DNA of 6,872 bases from Methanoregula sp. (GTDB lineage Archaea; Halobacteriota; Methanomicrobia; Methanomicrobiales; Methanospirillaceae): positions 1 through 6,872 of the forward strand of contig PMDE01000096.1 in the NCBI GenBank assembly GCA_003154335.1. The letters are read 5' to 3'. The notes beneath the pieces were generated by a model, which did no database searches, was not told where the DNA came from, and saw nothing but the letters and a program-made list of their open reading frames with translations. The position numbers and the translations under genes were made by a program. Positions 1 through 5,822 of this stretch are shown piece after piece; position 1 is the stretch's first letter, and every line of letters begins with the position of its first letter.

Positions 1-255
1 TTCCGGATTCGCCGTGCACTTCCCTTTTTAATGGCGGCAAATCCGGTTAATTTTGGCAAACCCTGTTTGTTGTCCTCTGTTGAAGCACTGGCCGCAACCC
101 TGTATATTCTTGGAGAACAGGATCATGCTTCTGACCTTCTCTCGAAAGTAAGTTGGGGAATCCGGTTTTTGGAGGTAAACAGAGAGCCTTTAGACCTGTA
201 TGCAGATGCGAGAGACAGCACAGAAGTAATAAAAATCCAGGGAGATTATCTTTGA
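1..255 (+). CDS. tsr3: Tsr3 family 16S rRNA aminocarboxypropyltransferase, C-terminal part (5' end outside window)
   Basis: The frame is open from base 1 to a TGA at 253-255, giving 84 residues that begin FRIRRALPFLMAANPVN. The 'PFL.AANPVN.GKPC.LS.VEA' block followed by 'NREPL' near the C-terminus is the signature of the archaeal/eukaryotic Tsr3 family (formerly DUF367). Known for the family: it transfers the 3-amino-3-carboxypropyl group of S-adenosylmethionine onto a modified pseudouridine of small-subunit rRNA, using a SPOUT-like knotted fold. Archaeal members are about 160-180 residues, so about half the protein is visible. The ATG at 31 is internal, because homology clearly continues upstream of it. 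The C-terminus looks complete and ends normally. Its product should act in the cytoplasm on maturing 16S rRNA, which fits the rio1 and KH genes further along. The family call is firm; the exact nucleotide modified cannot be read from this sequence. Confidence 0.93.
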   Translation, partial: FRIRRALPFLMAANPVNFGKPCLLSSVEALAATLYILGEQDHASDLLSKVSWGIRFLEVNREPLDLYADARDSTEVIKIQGDYL

Positions 256-258
256 GAC

Positions 259-280
259 TTTTTTAACAACCGGTTGTTTT
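259..280 (+). terminator. T-tract plus perfect 14-bp palindrome after tsr3
   Basis: Just after the tsr3 stop there is a run of six T (259-264), a perfect palindrome AACAACCGGTTGTT (265-278), then TT (279-280). Archaeal transcription commonly ends at T-rich tracts, so this is a plausible terminator for tsr3. The palindrome has no loop, so it is a poor RNA hairpin and could instead be a protein-binding site. Position and composition are seen; the function is inferred. Confidence 0.4.
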
Positions 281-311
281 ATTTCCAGAACAAATTTTAA
301 AAAAATTCCTG

Positions 312-362
312 TATTTTATTTATGTAAGCGCAAATTAAAAAAATGGGGGCTAAAATATTATA
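312..362 (+). promoter_or_regulatory. Probable promoter (TATA-like boxes) for the REC-PAS gene
   Basis: This AT-rich stretch holds two TATA-like candidates: TATTTTATTTATG at 312-324 and TAAAATATTATAG at 351-363. The second lies at a position that would put the transcription start about 25 bases downstream, near 378-387, leaving a leader of about 40-50 nt before the TTG start at 428. Archaeal TATA boxes are degenerate, so the choice between the two is inference. Confidence 0.4.
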
Positions 363-364
363 GA

Positions 365-390
365 TTACTGTGATAAAGTTACTGTGGTAA
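365..390. repeat. Tandem direct repeat TTACTGTGRTAA upstream of the REC-PAS gene
   Basis: TTACTGTGATAA (365-376) and TTACTGTGGTAA (379-390) match at 11 of 12 positions with a 14-bp period. The second copy has TTAC/GTAA ends in inverted orientation. A related palindrome, GTAATTAC, lies at 419-426 directly before the start codon. The pair sits where transcription would start from the TATA-like sequence at 351-363, which fits a transcription-factor site. Function is inferred. Confidence 0.5.
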
Positions 391-427
391 CCCTATCCGG
401 GACATTTTACAGGAACTGGTAATTACT

Positions 428-2170
428 TTGGCTGATCCTGAGAAAATTTCTATTTTATGCGTGGACGACGAACCACTGCTATTAGAGGTTTTTCAGGACT
501 TTTTCAGGACTGAACCCGGATTTTCAATAACCGTTTGCGCCACTGCAACAGAAGCCCTGGAACTGTTAAGTACCCGGTTATTCGATGCGGTCATTGCAGA
601 TTATGGCCTTCCTGATATGGATGGGATTAACCTGCTCAGAGAAATCCGGGCTCAGGGATTTTCGGGCCTTTTTATTATTATTACCGGTAAACACCGCGCC
701 CATGTAGCAATCGATGCGTTAAACAGCGGCGCAGACTATTACGTGCAAAAAGGAGGCGGCGTTGTCCAGGATATGATCAATCTCACTGAATTCATCAAAA
801 ATGGTATCGGAAAAATTCGTTCAGACCGTGCGTTGTTTCAAAGTGAGCGCATCTATCGATCGATTGTCGATAATGATCCTGATCTTCTTTGCCGTTTTCT
901 CAAGGGTGGGAAAATATCATTCGTTAATGAGTCTTTTACAAATTTCATCGGGAAACAGAAGGCTGAATGTGTCGGAACCAATTTCTTTTCATTTATCCCG
1001 GAAGAAGATTCCAACAAAATTATGGAGATATTACCCACTATTACACCATCGAATCCGAGTGTATTAATCGAACATGCGATTCATAAGAATGATGACTCAT
1101 TTCCCTTACTCCAATGGAATTACACTGCGCTTTTAAGTCCTGAGGGAAAGGATCCTGAGTACCAAACCGGGGGCAGAAGAGTTACCGGGAAGTTAAAACT
1201 TCATGAAGATCCTGCTTCTCCGGTTATACACAGTAGTCCCTCCACCCCGGACACCACTTCTGGTAGTCCGGAATCTGAAGATGACTGGAAAACATTTACC
1301 AAAACAATCGATGCTCTTGACAGCCCTGTATTTGCTATCGACAAAACCGGTGTTGTCATTAGCTGGAATAAAGCAATTGAACTATTGACCGGTATCAAAG
1401 CAAAAGATATGCTGGGTAAAGGAAACCGGGAATATGCAATTCCATTTTACGGCGAACCAAGACCCATGCTGGTTGACTATATCGTTATATCAACTGATAA
1501 AAGGCAATCCGGAAAATTCCCGGGAATAAAACGTGTAGGGAACACTTTTATCGGCGAAATGGAAAAAGTCAGAATCGGTGAAAAGCCGATGTTCTTATGG
1601 GGAAAGGGAACGGCGGTTCACGATGGGAAAGGCATGTTAATTGCCGCAATCGAAACAATAACCGTTGTCGAGCACCAGCAGTCAGATCACACAGCAGGTG
1701 ATACGGAAGAAGAGAGATATATCGGTGGAATATCAAGTCCAACACTCAAAGTAGCCGGGGGAAGTGCAAGTGGAACGCTTGCGGGTCTTATTCCTCCACC
1801 TCAAAGAGGGTACGGTATCTATGCGACAAACCGGCGTTTGTTTATCATCCAGAATCCCGATTTTGATCTTTCAAAACCAAGGGGAATGCAATACGGCCCC
1901 TTCGTCCTTGATGATCTTTTCGGTACGAGAGCGACTATCGATAACCGACCAAAAACAATAGAGAATATTGAAAAATTATTGGTCTATGAAATTGAAAAAC
2001 AAGATCTTGAGACAATTGAATTAATGAACCCGGTCCTGCTTCCCGGTTTCCTGACACTCTATAACAAGACGGGGGAATCGTTCAGGATGTTTATTGATCA
2101 TAAAACAGCATTTTTACAGATCGAACAACTGATCAAATCGTTCTATCCTGAAATTTTACGACTGGAATAG
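428..2170 (+). CDS. Response regulator-like sensory protein: receiver, two PAS domains, C-terminal PH-like domain
   Basis: 580 residues from a TTG start. No ATG or GTG lies in frame upstream, and the receiver fold begins by residue 7, so the TTG is well supported; GGTAAT at 418-423 is a weak Shine-Dalgarno. Receiver domain, about 7-125: acidic pair D13/D14, phosphoacceptor D58, T86 and K108, so all the residues needed for phosphorylation are present. A helical linker (about 126-140) leads to PAS1 (about 138-238). A Ser/Pro/Thr-rich linker (about 260-283) precedes PAS2 (about 284-414), which has the 'AIPFYGEPRP' motif common in methanogen PAS proteins. After a Gly-rich linker (433-458) comes about 120 residues (461-580) with 'GIYATNRRLFIIQ', beta-rich segments and a final amphipathic helix, resembling a bacterial/archaeal PH-like domain. 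There is no HisKA, HATPase, GGDEF or DNA-binding domain and no membrane segment, so it is probably a cytoplasmic signal receiver. Its partner kinase and ligands are unknown. Confidence 0.85.
   Translation: MADPEKISILCVDDEPLLLEVFQDFFRTEPGFSITVCATATEALELLSTRLFDAVIADYGLPDMDGINLLREIRAQGFSGLFIIITGKHRAHVAIDALNSGADYYVQKGGGVVQDMINLTEFIKNGIGKIRSDRALFQSERIYRSIVDNDPDLLCRFLKGGKISFVNESFTNFIGKQKAECVGTNFFSFIPEEDSNKIMEILPTITPSNPSVLIEHAIHKNDDSFPLLQWNYTALLSPEGKDPEYQTGGRRVTGKLKLHEDPASPVIHSSPSTPDTTSGSPESEDDWKTFTKTIDALDSPVFAIDKTGVVISWNKAIELLTGIKAKDMLGKGNREYAIPFYGEPRPMLVDYIVISTDKRQSGKFPGIKRVGNTFIGEMEKVRIGEKPMFLWGKGTAVHDGKGMLIAAIETITVVEHQQSDHTAGDTEEERYIGGISSPTLKVAGGSASGTLAGLIPPPQRGYGIYATNRRLFIIQNPDFDLSKPRGMQYGPFVLDDLFGTRATIDNRPKTIENIEKLLVYEIEKQDLETIELMNPVLLPGFLTLYNKTGESFRMFIDHKTAFLQIEQLIKSFYPEILRLE
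1953..1969 (+). repeat. 17-nt exact repeat, copy 1 (inside the REC-PAS-PH gene)
   Basis: AAACAATAGAGAATATT at 1953-1969 is identical to 5793-5809 in the intergenic region before hel308. In this copy it is coding, covering the KTIENI segment (about residues 509-514). Flanking bases differ. Confidence 0.6.
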
Positions 2171-2313
2171 TACTGAAACATATCTTAGTAATTGATCTTC
2201 TCTGCAATTGAAGTCCGACACGGATATTCATGATTTTGCCTGACCCCTCGCTAGTCAGAACCTGACATTTCATCTGCATAGCTTTTTTGTATACCACCGC
2301 CATGTTAGATTGT
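2171..2313 (+). promoter_or_regulatory. Intergenic region before gap: T-tract/TATA-like sequence and small inverted repeats
   Basis: This region separates the sensory gene from gap. It contains CTGAC (2240-2244), GTCAG (2254-2258) and CTGAC (2262-2266), so the middle element can pair with either neighbour. A TTTTTTGTATA stretch (2283-2293) lies about 26 bases before the preferred gap start, so it could be a TATA box for a leaderless or near-leaderless transcript, or a T-rich terminator for the gene upstream. No Shine-Dalgarno is seen before gap. Assignments are tentative. Confidence 0.3.
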
Positions 2314-3345
2314 ATGATCAAGGTTGCCATCAATGGTTATGGCACGATCGGTAAACGTGTTGCCGATGCTGTTGCCGTCCAGAAAGACATGAAGGTGATA
2401 GGGGTATCTAAAACCCGCCCGAATGCTGAAGCATTTGTTGCAAAGCAACGAGGTTATCCGTTGTATATTGCGGATTTATCAAAAAAATCCGCATTCGAAA
2501 AGGCCGGGCTTAGCGTCGTCGGATCCGTCGAAGACATGTGTAAAGCCGCAGATGTGATTGTCGATGCAACCCCTGGTGACGTGGGGGCAACAAATAAACC
2601 ACTGTATGAGAAGCTCGGGAAAAAAGCACTTTGGCAGGGCGGGGAAGAACATGAGATAGCCGGGTTCTCGTTCAACTCTTCATGCAATTACAAGAGCGCA
2701 ATAGGCAGGCAATTCGTCAGAGTTGTTTCATGCAACACAACGGGACTTTGCAGAGTCATTCATGAAATTGATAAAGAGTATGGGGTTTCACATGTTCACG
2801 CGGTAATGGTTCGGCGGGGATCGGATCCCGGGGAGATCAAAAAAGGTCCGATTGATGCGGTAGTTCTTGATCCGGTAGGTGTCCCCAGTCATCACGGACC
2901 GGATGTTCAGACAGTACTTCCCCACATTTCAATTACTACCATGGCTATGATCGTGCCTACTACCATGATGCACATGCATGCAATTCAGATTTCTACCAAA
3001 AAACCCGTGAACCGTGACAGGGTAATCGACCTGATTAAAAATCACCCTCGATTGGGGCTGATTAAAAAGACACTTGGAATCAAAAGTACCGCTGAACTCA
3101 AGGAATTTGCAATGGATCTCGGCCGGCAGCGTTCTGATCTTTGGGAAAACTGCATATTTGAAGAGTCTATATATGCCAACAAAAATGAGCTCTGCTTTTT
3201 CCAGGCTATCCACCAGGAAGCGGATGTAGTTGTGGAAAATATTGACGCAATCCGCGCGATGATGGGTAGTGAAAAGGACGAGGTCAAATCAATCGCAGCC
3301 ACCAACGCTGCTCTGGGTTTTACCACCATCCAGAATAACCATTAA
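2314..3345 (+). CDS. gap: Type II (archaeal) glyceraldehyde-3-phosphate dehydrogenase, phosphorylating
   Basis: Interconverts glyceraldehyde 3-phosphate and 1,3-bisphosphoglycerate with NAD(P); in methanogens it serves mainly gluconeogenesis in the cytoplasm. The chosen ATG gives MIKVAINGYGTIGKRVADAV, the usual N-terminus of the archaeal family, and 343 residues, near the normal 335-342. A TTG at 2287 and an ATG at 2302 are in frame upstream but would add residues before the first beta strand. Visible features: the Rossmann loop GYGTIG (8-13), the 'SKT' segment (32-34) after the second strand, the catalytic Cys140 in SCNTTGLCR, and the His-rich VPTTMMHMH (214-222), where His220 (or 222) is the likely catalytic base. 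The protein is full length with no broken motif. There is no clear ribosome binding site, so a leaderless message is possible. The stop lies 25 bp before tyrS, suggesting co-transcription. The family call is firm; cofactor preference cannot be read with certainty. Confidence 0.95.
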   Translation: MIKVAINGYGTIGKRVADAVAVQKDMKVIGVSKTRPNAEAFVAKQRGYPLYIADLSKKSAFEKAGLSVVGSVEDMCKAADVIVDATPGDVGATNKPLYEKLGKKALWQGGEEHEIAGFSFNSSCNYKSAIGRQFVRVVSCNTTGLCRVIHEIDKEYGVSHVHAVMVRRGSDPGEIKKGPIDAVVLDPVGVPSHHGPDVQTVLPHISITTMAMIVPTTMMHMHAIQISTKKPVNRDRVIDLIKNHPRLGLIKKTLGIKSTAELKEFAMDLGRQRSDLWENCIFEESIYANKNELCFFQAIHQEADVVVENIDAIRAMMGSEKDEVKSIAATNAALGFTTIQNNH

Positions 3346-3370
3346 CTCTCACCATCACCCATTATTTTCA

Positions 3371-4312
3371 ATGGACGCATACGAATGTGTTACCCGGAAC
3401 ACCGTCGAAATCGTCACAGACGATGACCTCCGGGCGCTTCTTTTACAGCCTTGCAAAAGAGTCTATGCAGGGTATGAACCCAGCGGGGAGATCCACCTCG
3501 GCCACCTGGTCACGATCAACAAGCTAGTGGATCTCCAGACTGCGGGTTTTGATATCACTGTTTTGCTCGCCGATCTCCATGCATTCCTGAACCGGAAAGG
3601 AACAATGGAGAAAGTTGGGGAACTGGCTGAATACAATAAACTCTGTTTCGAGGGTCTTGGTTTAAAGAGCGTAAAGTACATACTGGGATCCGATTTACAG
3701 CTTAACCGGGACTATGAACTACTTGTGCTCCAGCTCTCCCAGCAGATAACCTTAAATCGTGCAACTCGGAGCATGGATGAAGTTGGGAGGCAGATGGACC
3801 ATCCGACAGTTTCACAGATGGTGTATCCCATCATGCAGATGGCCGATATTGCAATGCTCGGTGTCGATGCTGCCGTCGGTGGTATCGACCAGCGGAAGAT
3901 CCATATGCTCGCCCGGGAGCACCTAGTAAATTTCGGCTATAAAGCTCCAGTATGTATTCATACGCCGATTCTTAATGGGCTTGACGGGAAAAAGATGTCA
4001 TCTTCCCAGGGCAATTACATATCTGTTGCGGACTCGGAAGAAGAGATATTAAAAAAATGCAAGAAGGCATTTTGTCCTCCTGAAATTCCAGAGAATCCCG
4101 TTCTCCAGATTTTCCAGTACCATATTTTCCCCCGGATTTCAGAAATTATCATCAAAAGACCGGAAAAGTTCGGTGGTGACAGAGCTTTTTCGAGATACGC
4201 AGATCTTGAATTGTCCTATGGTAAAGGCGAAGTGCACCCTCTCGATCTTAAGAAGTGCTGTGGAGAGTCACTTGTTGAGATACTTGCCCCGGTTCGGGAA
4301 TATATACTGTAA
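3371..4312 (+). CDS. tyrS: Tyrosyl-tRNA synthetase (archaeal type)
   Basis: Charges tRNA-Tyr with tyrosine; class I aminoacyl-tRNA synthetase, cytoplasmic. The protein is 313 residues from the ATG at 3371, matching the compact archaeal/eukaryotic TyrRS (about 306-320) that lacks the bacterial S4-like C-terminal domain. Visible motifs: HLGH (42-45, HIGH motif) in 'YAGYEPSGEIHLGHL', and KMSSS (208-212, KMSKS-type loop). Likely tyrosine-binding residues, by comparison with the Methanocaldococcus enzyme, are Tyr32, Tyr152, Gln156 and Asp159 in 'YPIMQMADI'. 'GVDAAVGGIDQRKIHMLAR' (164-182) is the strongly conserved family block. The frame is open for 34 more codons upstream, but that stretch overlaps the end of gap and has no family similarity, so the ATG at 3371 is preferred. 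No Shine-Dalgarno is visible in the 25-bp gap. It precedes rio1 by 32 bp in the same direction, so it probably shares a transcript. Confidence 0.96.
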   Translation: MDAYECVTRNTVEIVTDDDLRALLLQPCKRVYAGYEPSGEIHLGHLVTINKLVDLQTAGFDITVLLADLHAFLNRKGTMEKVGELAEYNKLCFEGLGLKSVKYILGSDLQLNRDYELLVLQLSQQITLNRATRSMDEVGRQMDHPTVSQMVYPIMQMADIAMLGVDAAVGGIDQRKIHMLAREHLVNFGYKAPVCIHTPILNGLDGKKMSSSQGNYISVADSEEEILKKCKKAFCPPEIPENPVLQIFQYHIFPRISEIIIKRPEKFGGDRAFSRYADLELSYGKGEVHPLDLKKCCGESLVEILAPVREYIL

Positions 4313-4333
4313 ATGCAATTGCCGTTAATCAAA

Positions 4334-4339
4334 GGTGGA
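4334..4339 (+). promoter_or_regulatory. Ribosome binding site for rio1
   Basis: GGTGGA lies 5 bases before the GTG at 4345 and is complementary to the 3' end of archaeal 16S rRNA (anti-GGTGAT). It supports the GTG as the true start of rio1, which has no nearby in-frame ATG at its N-terminus. Confidence 0.7.
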
Positions 4340-4344
4340 TAATT

Positions 4345-5121
4345 GTGAGTTTAGAGAAAAGAATAGACCAGTTCGATAAAAAACTCGAAGAAATGGGGAT
4401 ACGCATCAAAGATGCCAACCAGTTCAAAGTTTCTGAGGATGTTTTTGACGAAGTCACACTCCTTGCCCTTTATAAACTTGTACATAAAAAATGGCTTTCA
4501 GCAATAGGTGGATCGATAAGCACCGGCAAAGAAGCGAATGTCTTTTACGGTGAACGTGATGGATCTGGGATTGCGATAAAGATCTATCGGATCCGCACGG
4601 CTAATTTTACCACGATGAGTTCCTATATCATCGGAGACCGTAGATTTTCCCGTGTGAAAAAATCCAGAAAGGAACTTGTCTTTGCCTGGACACGGAAGGA
4701 GTATTCCAATCTTGCGCGGGCATCGGAAGTTGGGATTCCGGTTCCAAAGCCTCTCGTATGGGATCGGAATATTTTAATTATGTCGTACCTGGGCCAGGAT
4801 GAGATCCCTTACCCGCAGCTCAAAAATGCTTATTTCGAAGACCCTGCGGAAATCTATGCCACTATTTTACACTATATCGATACCTTGTATAAAAAGGCTG
4901 AACTCGTCCACGGGGACCTGAGTGAGTTTAATATATTATACGGAGACCAGCCTTATCTTATTGATATGGGTCAATCAGTTACTCGTGATCACCCCCGTGC
5001 TTACCAGTTTCTGATGAGGGATATACGCAATATCAACCGGTTTTTCAAAAACCGGTGCGATGTGCGAAATGATGTTGAGATTTTCAATTCGGTAACCGGG
5101 CTTGATACCGCTGAACCTTGA
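4345..5121 (+). CDS. rio1: Rio1 family serine protein kinase/ATPase
   Basis: An atypical kinase/ATPase that in archaea and eukaryotes acts in late maturation of the small ribosomal subunit. The 258 residues from the GTG start fit the archaeal Rio1 length. An N-terminal helical segment (about 1-50) precedes the RIO kinase fold. Visible motifs: nucleotide loop STGKEAN (59-65), the Lys of 'IAIKIYR' (K79), the Rio1-type flexible loop with 'YIIGDRRF' (94-101), hinge 'IMSYLG' (145-150), catalytic loop HGDLSEFN (189-196, Asp191 and Asn196), and metal-binding IDMGQ (206-210, Asp207). In Rio1 the latter Asp is the reported site of a phospho-aspartate intermediate. The loop sequence favours Rio1 over Rio2, and no Rio2-type winged-helix domain is present. 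It follows tyrS by 32 bp with a good Shine-Dalgarno, and the KH protein gene follows 80 bp later; Rio1 next to a Dim2-like gene is a known archaeal arrangement. Confidence 0.95.
   Translation: MSLEKRIDQFDKKLEEMGIRIKDANQFKVSEDVFDEVTLLALYKLVHKKWLSAIGGSISTGKEANVFYGERDGSGIAIKIYRIRTANFTTMSSYIIGDRRFSRVKKSRKELVFAWTRKEYSNLARASEVGIPVPKPLVWDRNILIMSYLGQDEIPYPQLKNAYFEDPAEIYATILHYIDTLYKKAELVHGDLSEFNILYGDQPYLIDMGQSVTRDHPRAYQFLMRDIRNINRFFKNRCDVRNDVEIFNSVTGLDTAEP
5036..5056. repeat. Perfect inverted repeat inside rio1
   Basis: The 10-base arm ACCGGTTTTT (5036-5045) is followed by one C and then its exact complement AAAAACCGGT (5047-5056). It lies in the rio1 coding frame and encodes NRFFKNR. With a 1-nt centre the RNA would need to open a few inner A-U pairs to form a loop. 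It may be chance in a coding run. Confidence 0.6.
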
Positions 5122-5187
5122 TATCCGTGGAACACATATTGAAATAAGTAGAAAAGCGCGATCGTGCTAAAAGAAATGTACTGAAAC

Positions 5188-5193
5188 GAGGTG
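5188..5193 (+). promoter_or_regulatory. Ribosome binding site for the KH protein gene
   Basis: GAGGTG lies 8 bases before the ATG at 5202 and matches the archaeal Shine-Dalgarno consensus well. It fixes this ATG as the start of the KH protein. Confidence 0.75.
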
Positions 5194-5201
5194 TTTAAAA
5201 T

Positions 5202-5747
5202 ATGATACAGGAAGTTAAAATCGCCAGTAGCAGAGTGGGCGTACTGATTGGAAAAAGTGGCGCAACCAAAAGAGAACTTGAAGGAAAGACCCATACTACC
5301 ATTACTGTCGATAGTAAAGAAGGCCTCGTGAAGGTCGAGAGTTCAGAAGAGAACACAGTATCTCTTCTTCGAGCCGTCGAGATAATCAATGCCATAAACC
5401 GGGGTTTTTCACCTGAACGTGCATTTGAAATGATTGAGGATGAAGATCTCCTCCTCGACGTAATTGATCTCTCTGTCATGGCAGAAGGGCCACGCCAGCT
5501 CGATCGTCTGAGGGGGAGAATAATAGGAAAGGATGGTCGTGCCCGCGAACAAATCGAGGATATGACGGATGTTGAAATTTCTGTTTTTGGAAAGACTATT
5601 GCTTTGATAGGATATCCTGAACAGCTCAAAACTGCACGTGCTGCCATTGATATGTTGATTGAGGGAGTACCTCATGAGAACGTATTTGCATTTCTGGACA
5701 GGAAAAAGAAAGAGGCAAAGCAGGACATGATCAGTTATTATTATTGA
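5202..5747 (+). CDS. dim2: Dim2/Pno1-like KH-domain RNA-binding protein
   Basis: 181 residues with two KH domains. KH1 carries GKSG (17-20) within 'VGVLIGKSGATKRELE'. KH2 carries GKDG (109-112) within 'RGRIIGKDGRAREQIE'. Between them is the 'INAINRGFSPERAFEMIEDED' segment (64-82) typical of the Dim2/Pno1 family. The C-terminus is Lys-rich (168-174) and ends in three tyrosines. Known for the family: eukaryotic Dim2/Pno1 is a small-subunit assembly factor, and the archaeal homologue has been reported to bind RNA near the 16S rRNA 3' end and to interact with initiation factor aIF2 alpha. Length and domain order match archaeal members. The start is fixed by GAGGTG 8 bases upstream. It lies 80 bp after rio1 on the same strand, and the pair probably works on the same pre-40S-like particle. 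The family call is firm; the precise RNA target here is inferred. Confidence 0.93.
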   Translation: MIQEVKIASSRVGVLIGKSGATKRELEGKTHTTITVDSKEGLVKVESSEENTVSLLRAVEIINAINRGFSPERAFEMIEDEDLLLDVIDLSVMAEGPRQLDRLRGRIIGKDGRAREQIEDMTDVEISVFGKTIALIGYPEQLKTARAAIDMLIEGVPHENVFAFLDRKKKEAKQDMISYYY

Positions 5748-5753
5748 GCTGAG

Positions 5754-5764
5754 TTTTTCCGTTT
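5754..5764 (+). terminator. T-rich candidate terminator after the KH gene
   Basis: TTTTTCCGTTT begins six bases after the KH stop codon. Archaeal termination needs little more than a T-rich tract, so this could end the gap-tyrS-rio1-KH transcript. No stem precedes it, and the tract is short, so the call is weak. Confidence 0.3.
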
Positions 5765-5792
5765 CCAGCACTCCAAAGGATTTAAAATGGGT

Positions 5793-5809
5793 AAACAATA
5801 GAGAATATT
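5793..5809 (+). repeat. 17-nt exact repeat, copy 2 (intergenic, before hel308)
   Basis: AAACAATAGAGAATATT at 5793-5809 is the second, non-coding copy of the 17-mer at 1953-1969, 14 bases before the TATA-like box. It overlaps the end of a four-codon frame ATGGGTAAACAATAG (5787-5801). No further similarity extends on either side. Confidence 0.6.
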
Positions 5810-5822
5810 TCATTTATCAGCA

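Noticed and set aside
31..255. A separate 74-residue protein starting at the ATG at 31
   Set aside because: The Tsr3 similarity continues upstream of this Met (RRALPFL), so it is an internal codon of a gene cut by the window edge.
428..2170. Histidine kinase function for the REC-PAS protein
   Set aside because: No phospho-accepting H-box and no N, G1 or G2 ATP-binding boxes are found; the C-terminal part is PH-like instead.
2287..2313. Earlier starts for gap (TTG at 2287 or ATG at 2302)
   Set aside because: The family begins at MIKVAINGYG, and the extra residues have no counterpart. The ATG at 2302 is still possible, since no start has a Shine-Dalgarno.
3269..3370. N-terminal extension of tyrS into gap
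   Set aside because: The extra 34 codons are an out-of-frame reading of the end of gap with no TyrRS similarity; the ATG at 3371 gives the usual length.
5195..5813. Open frames of 134 and 150 codons on the - strand opposite the KH gene
   Set aside because: The + strand KH gene has two intact GxxG motifs and a good Shine-Dalgarno; the antisense translations are low-complexity Ser/Arg-rich products of that coding sequence.
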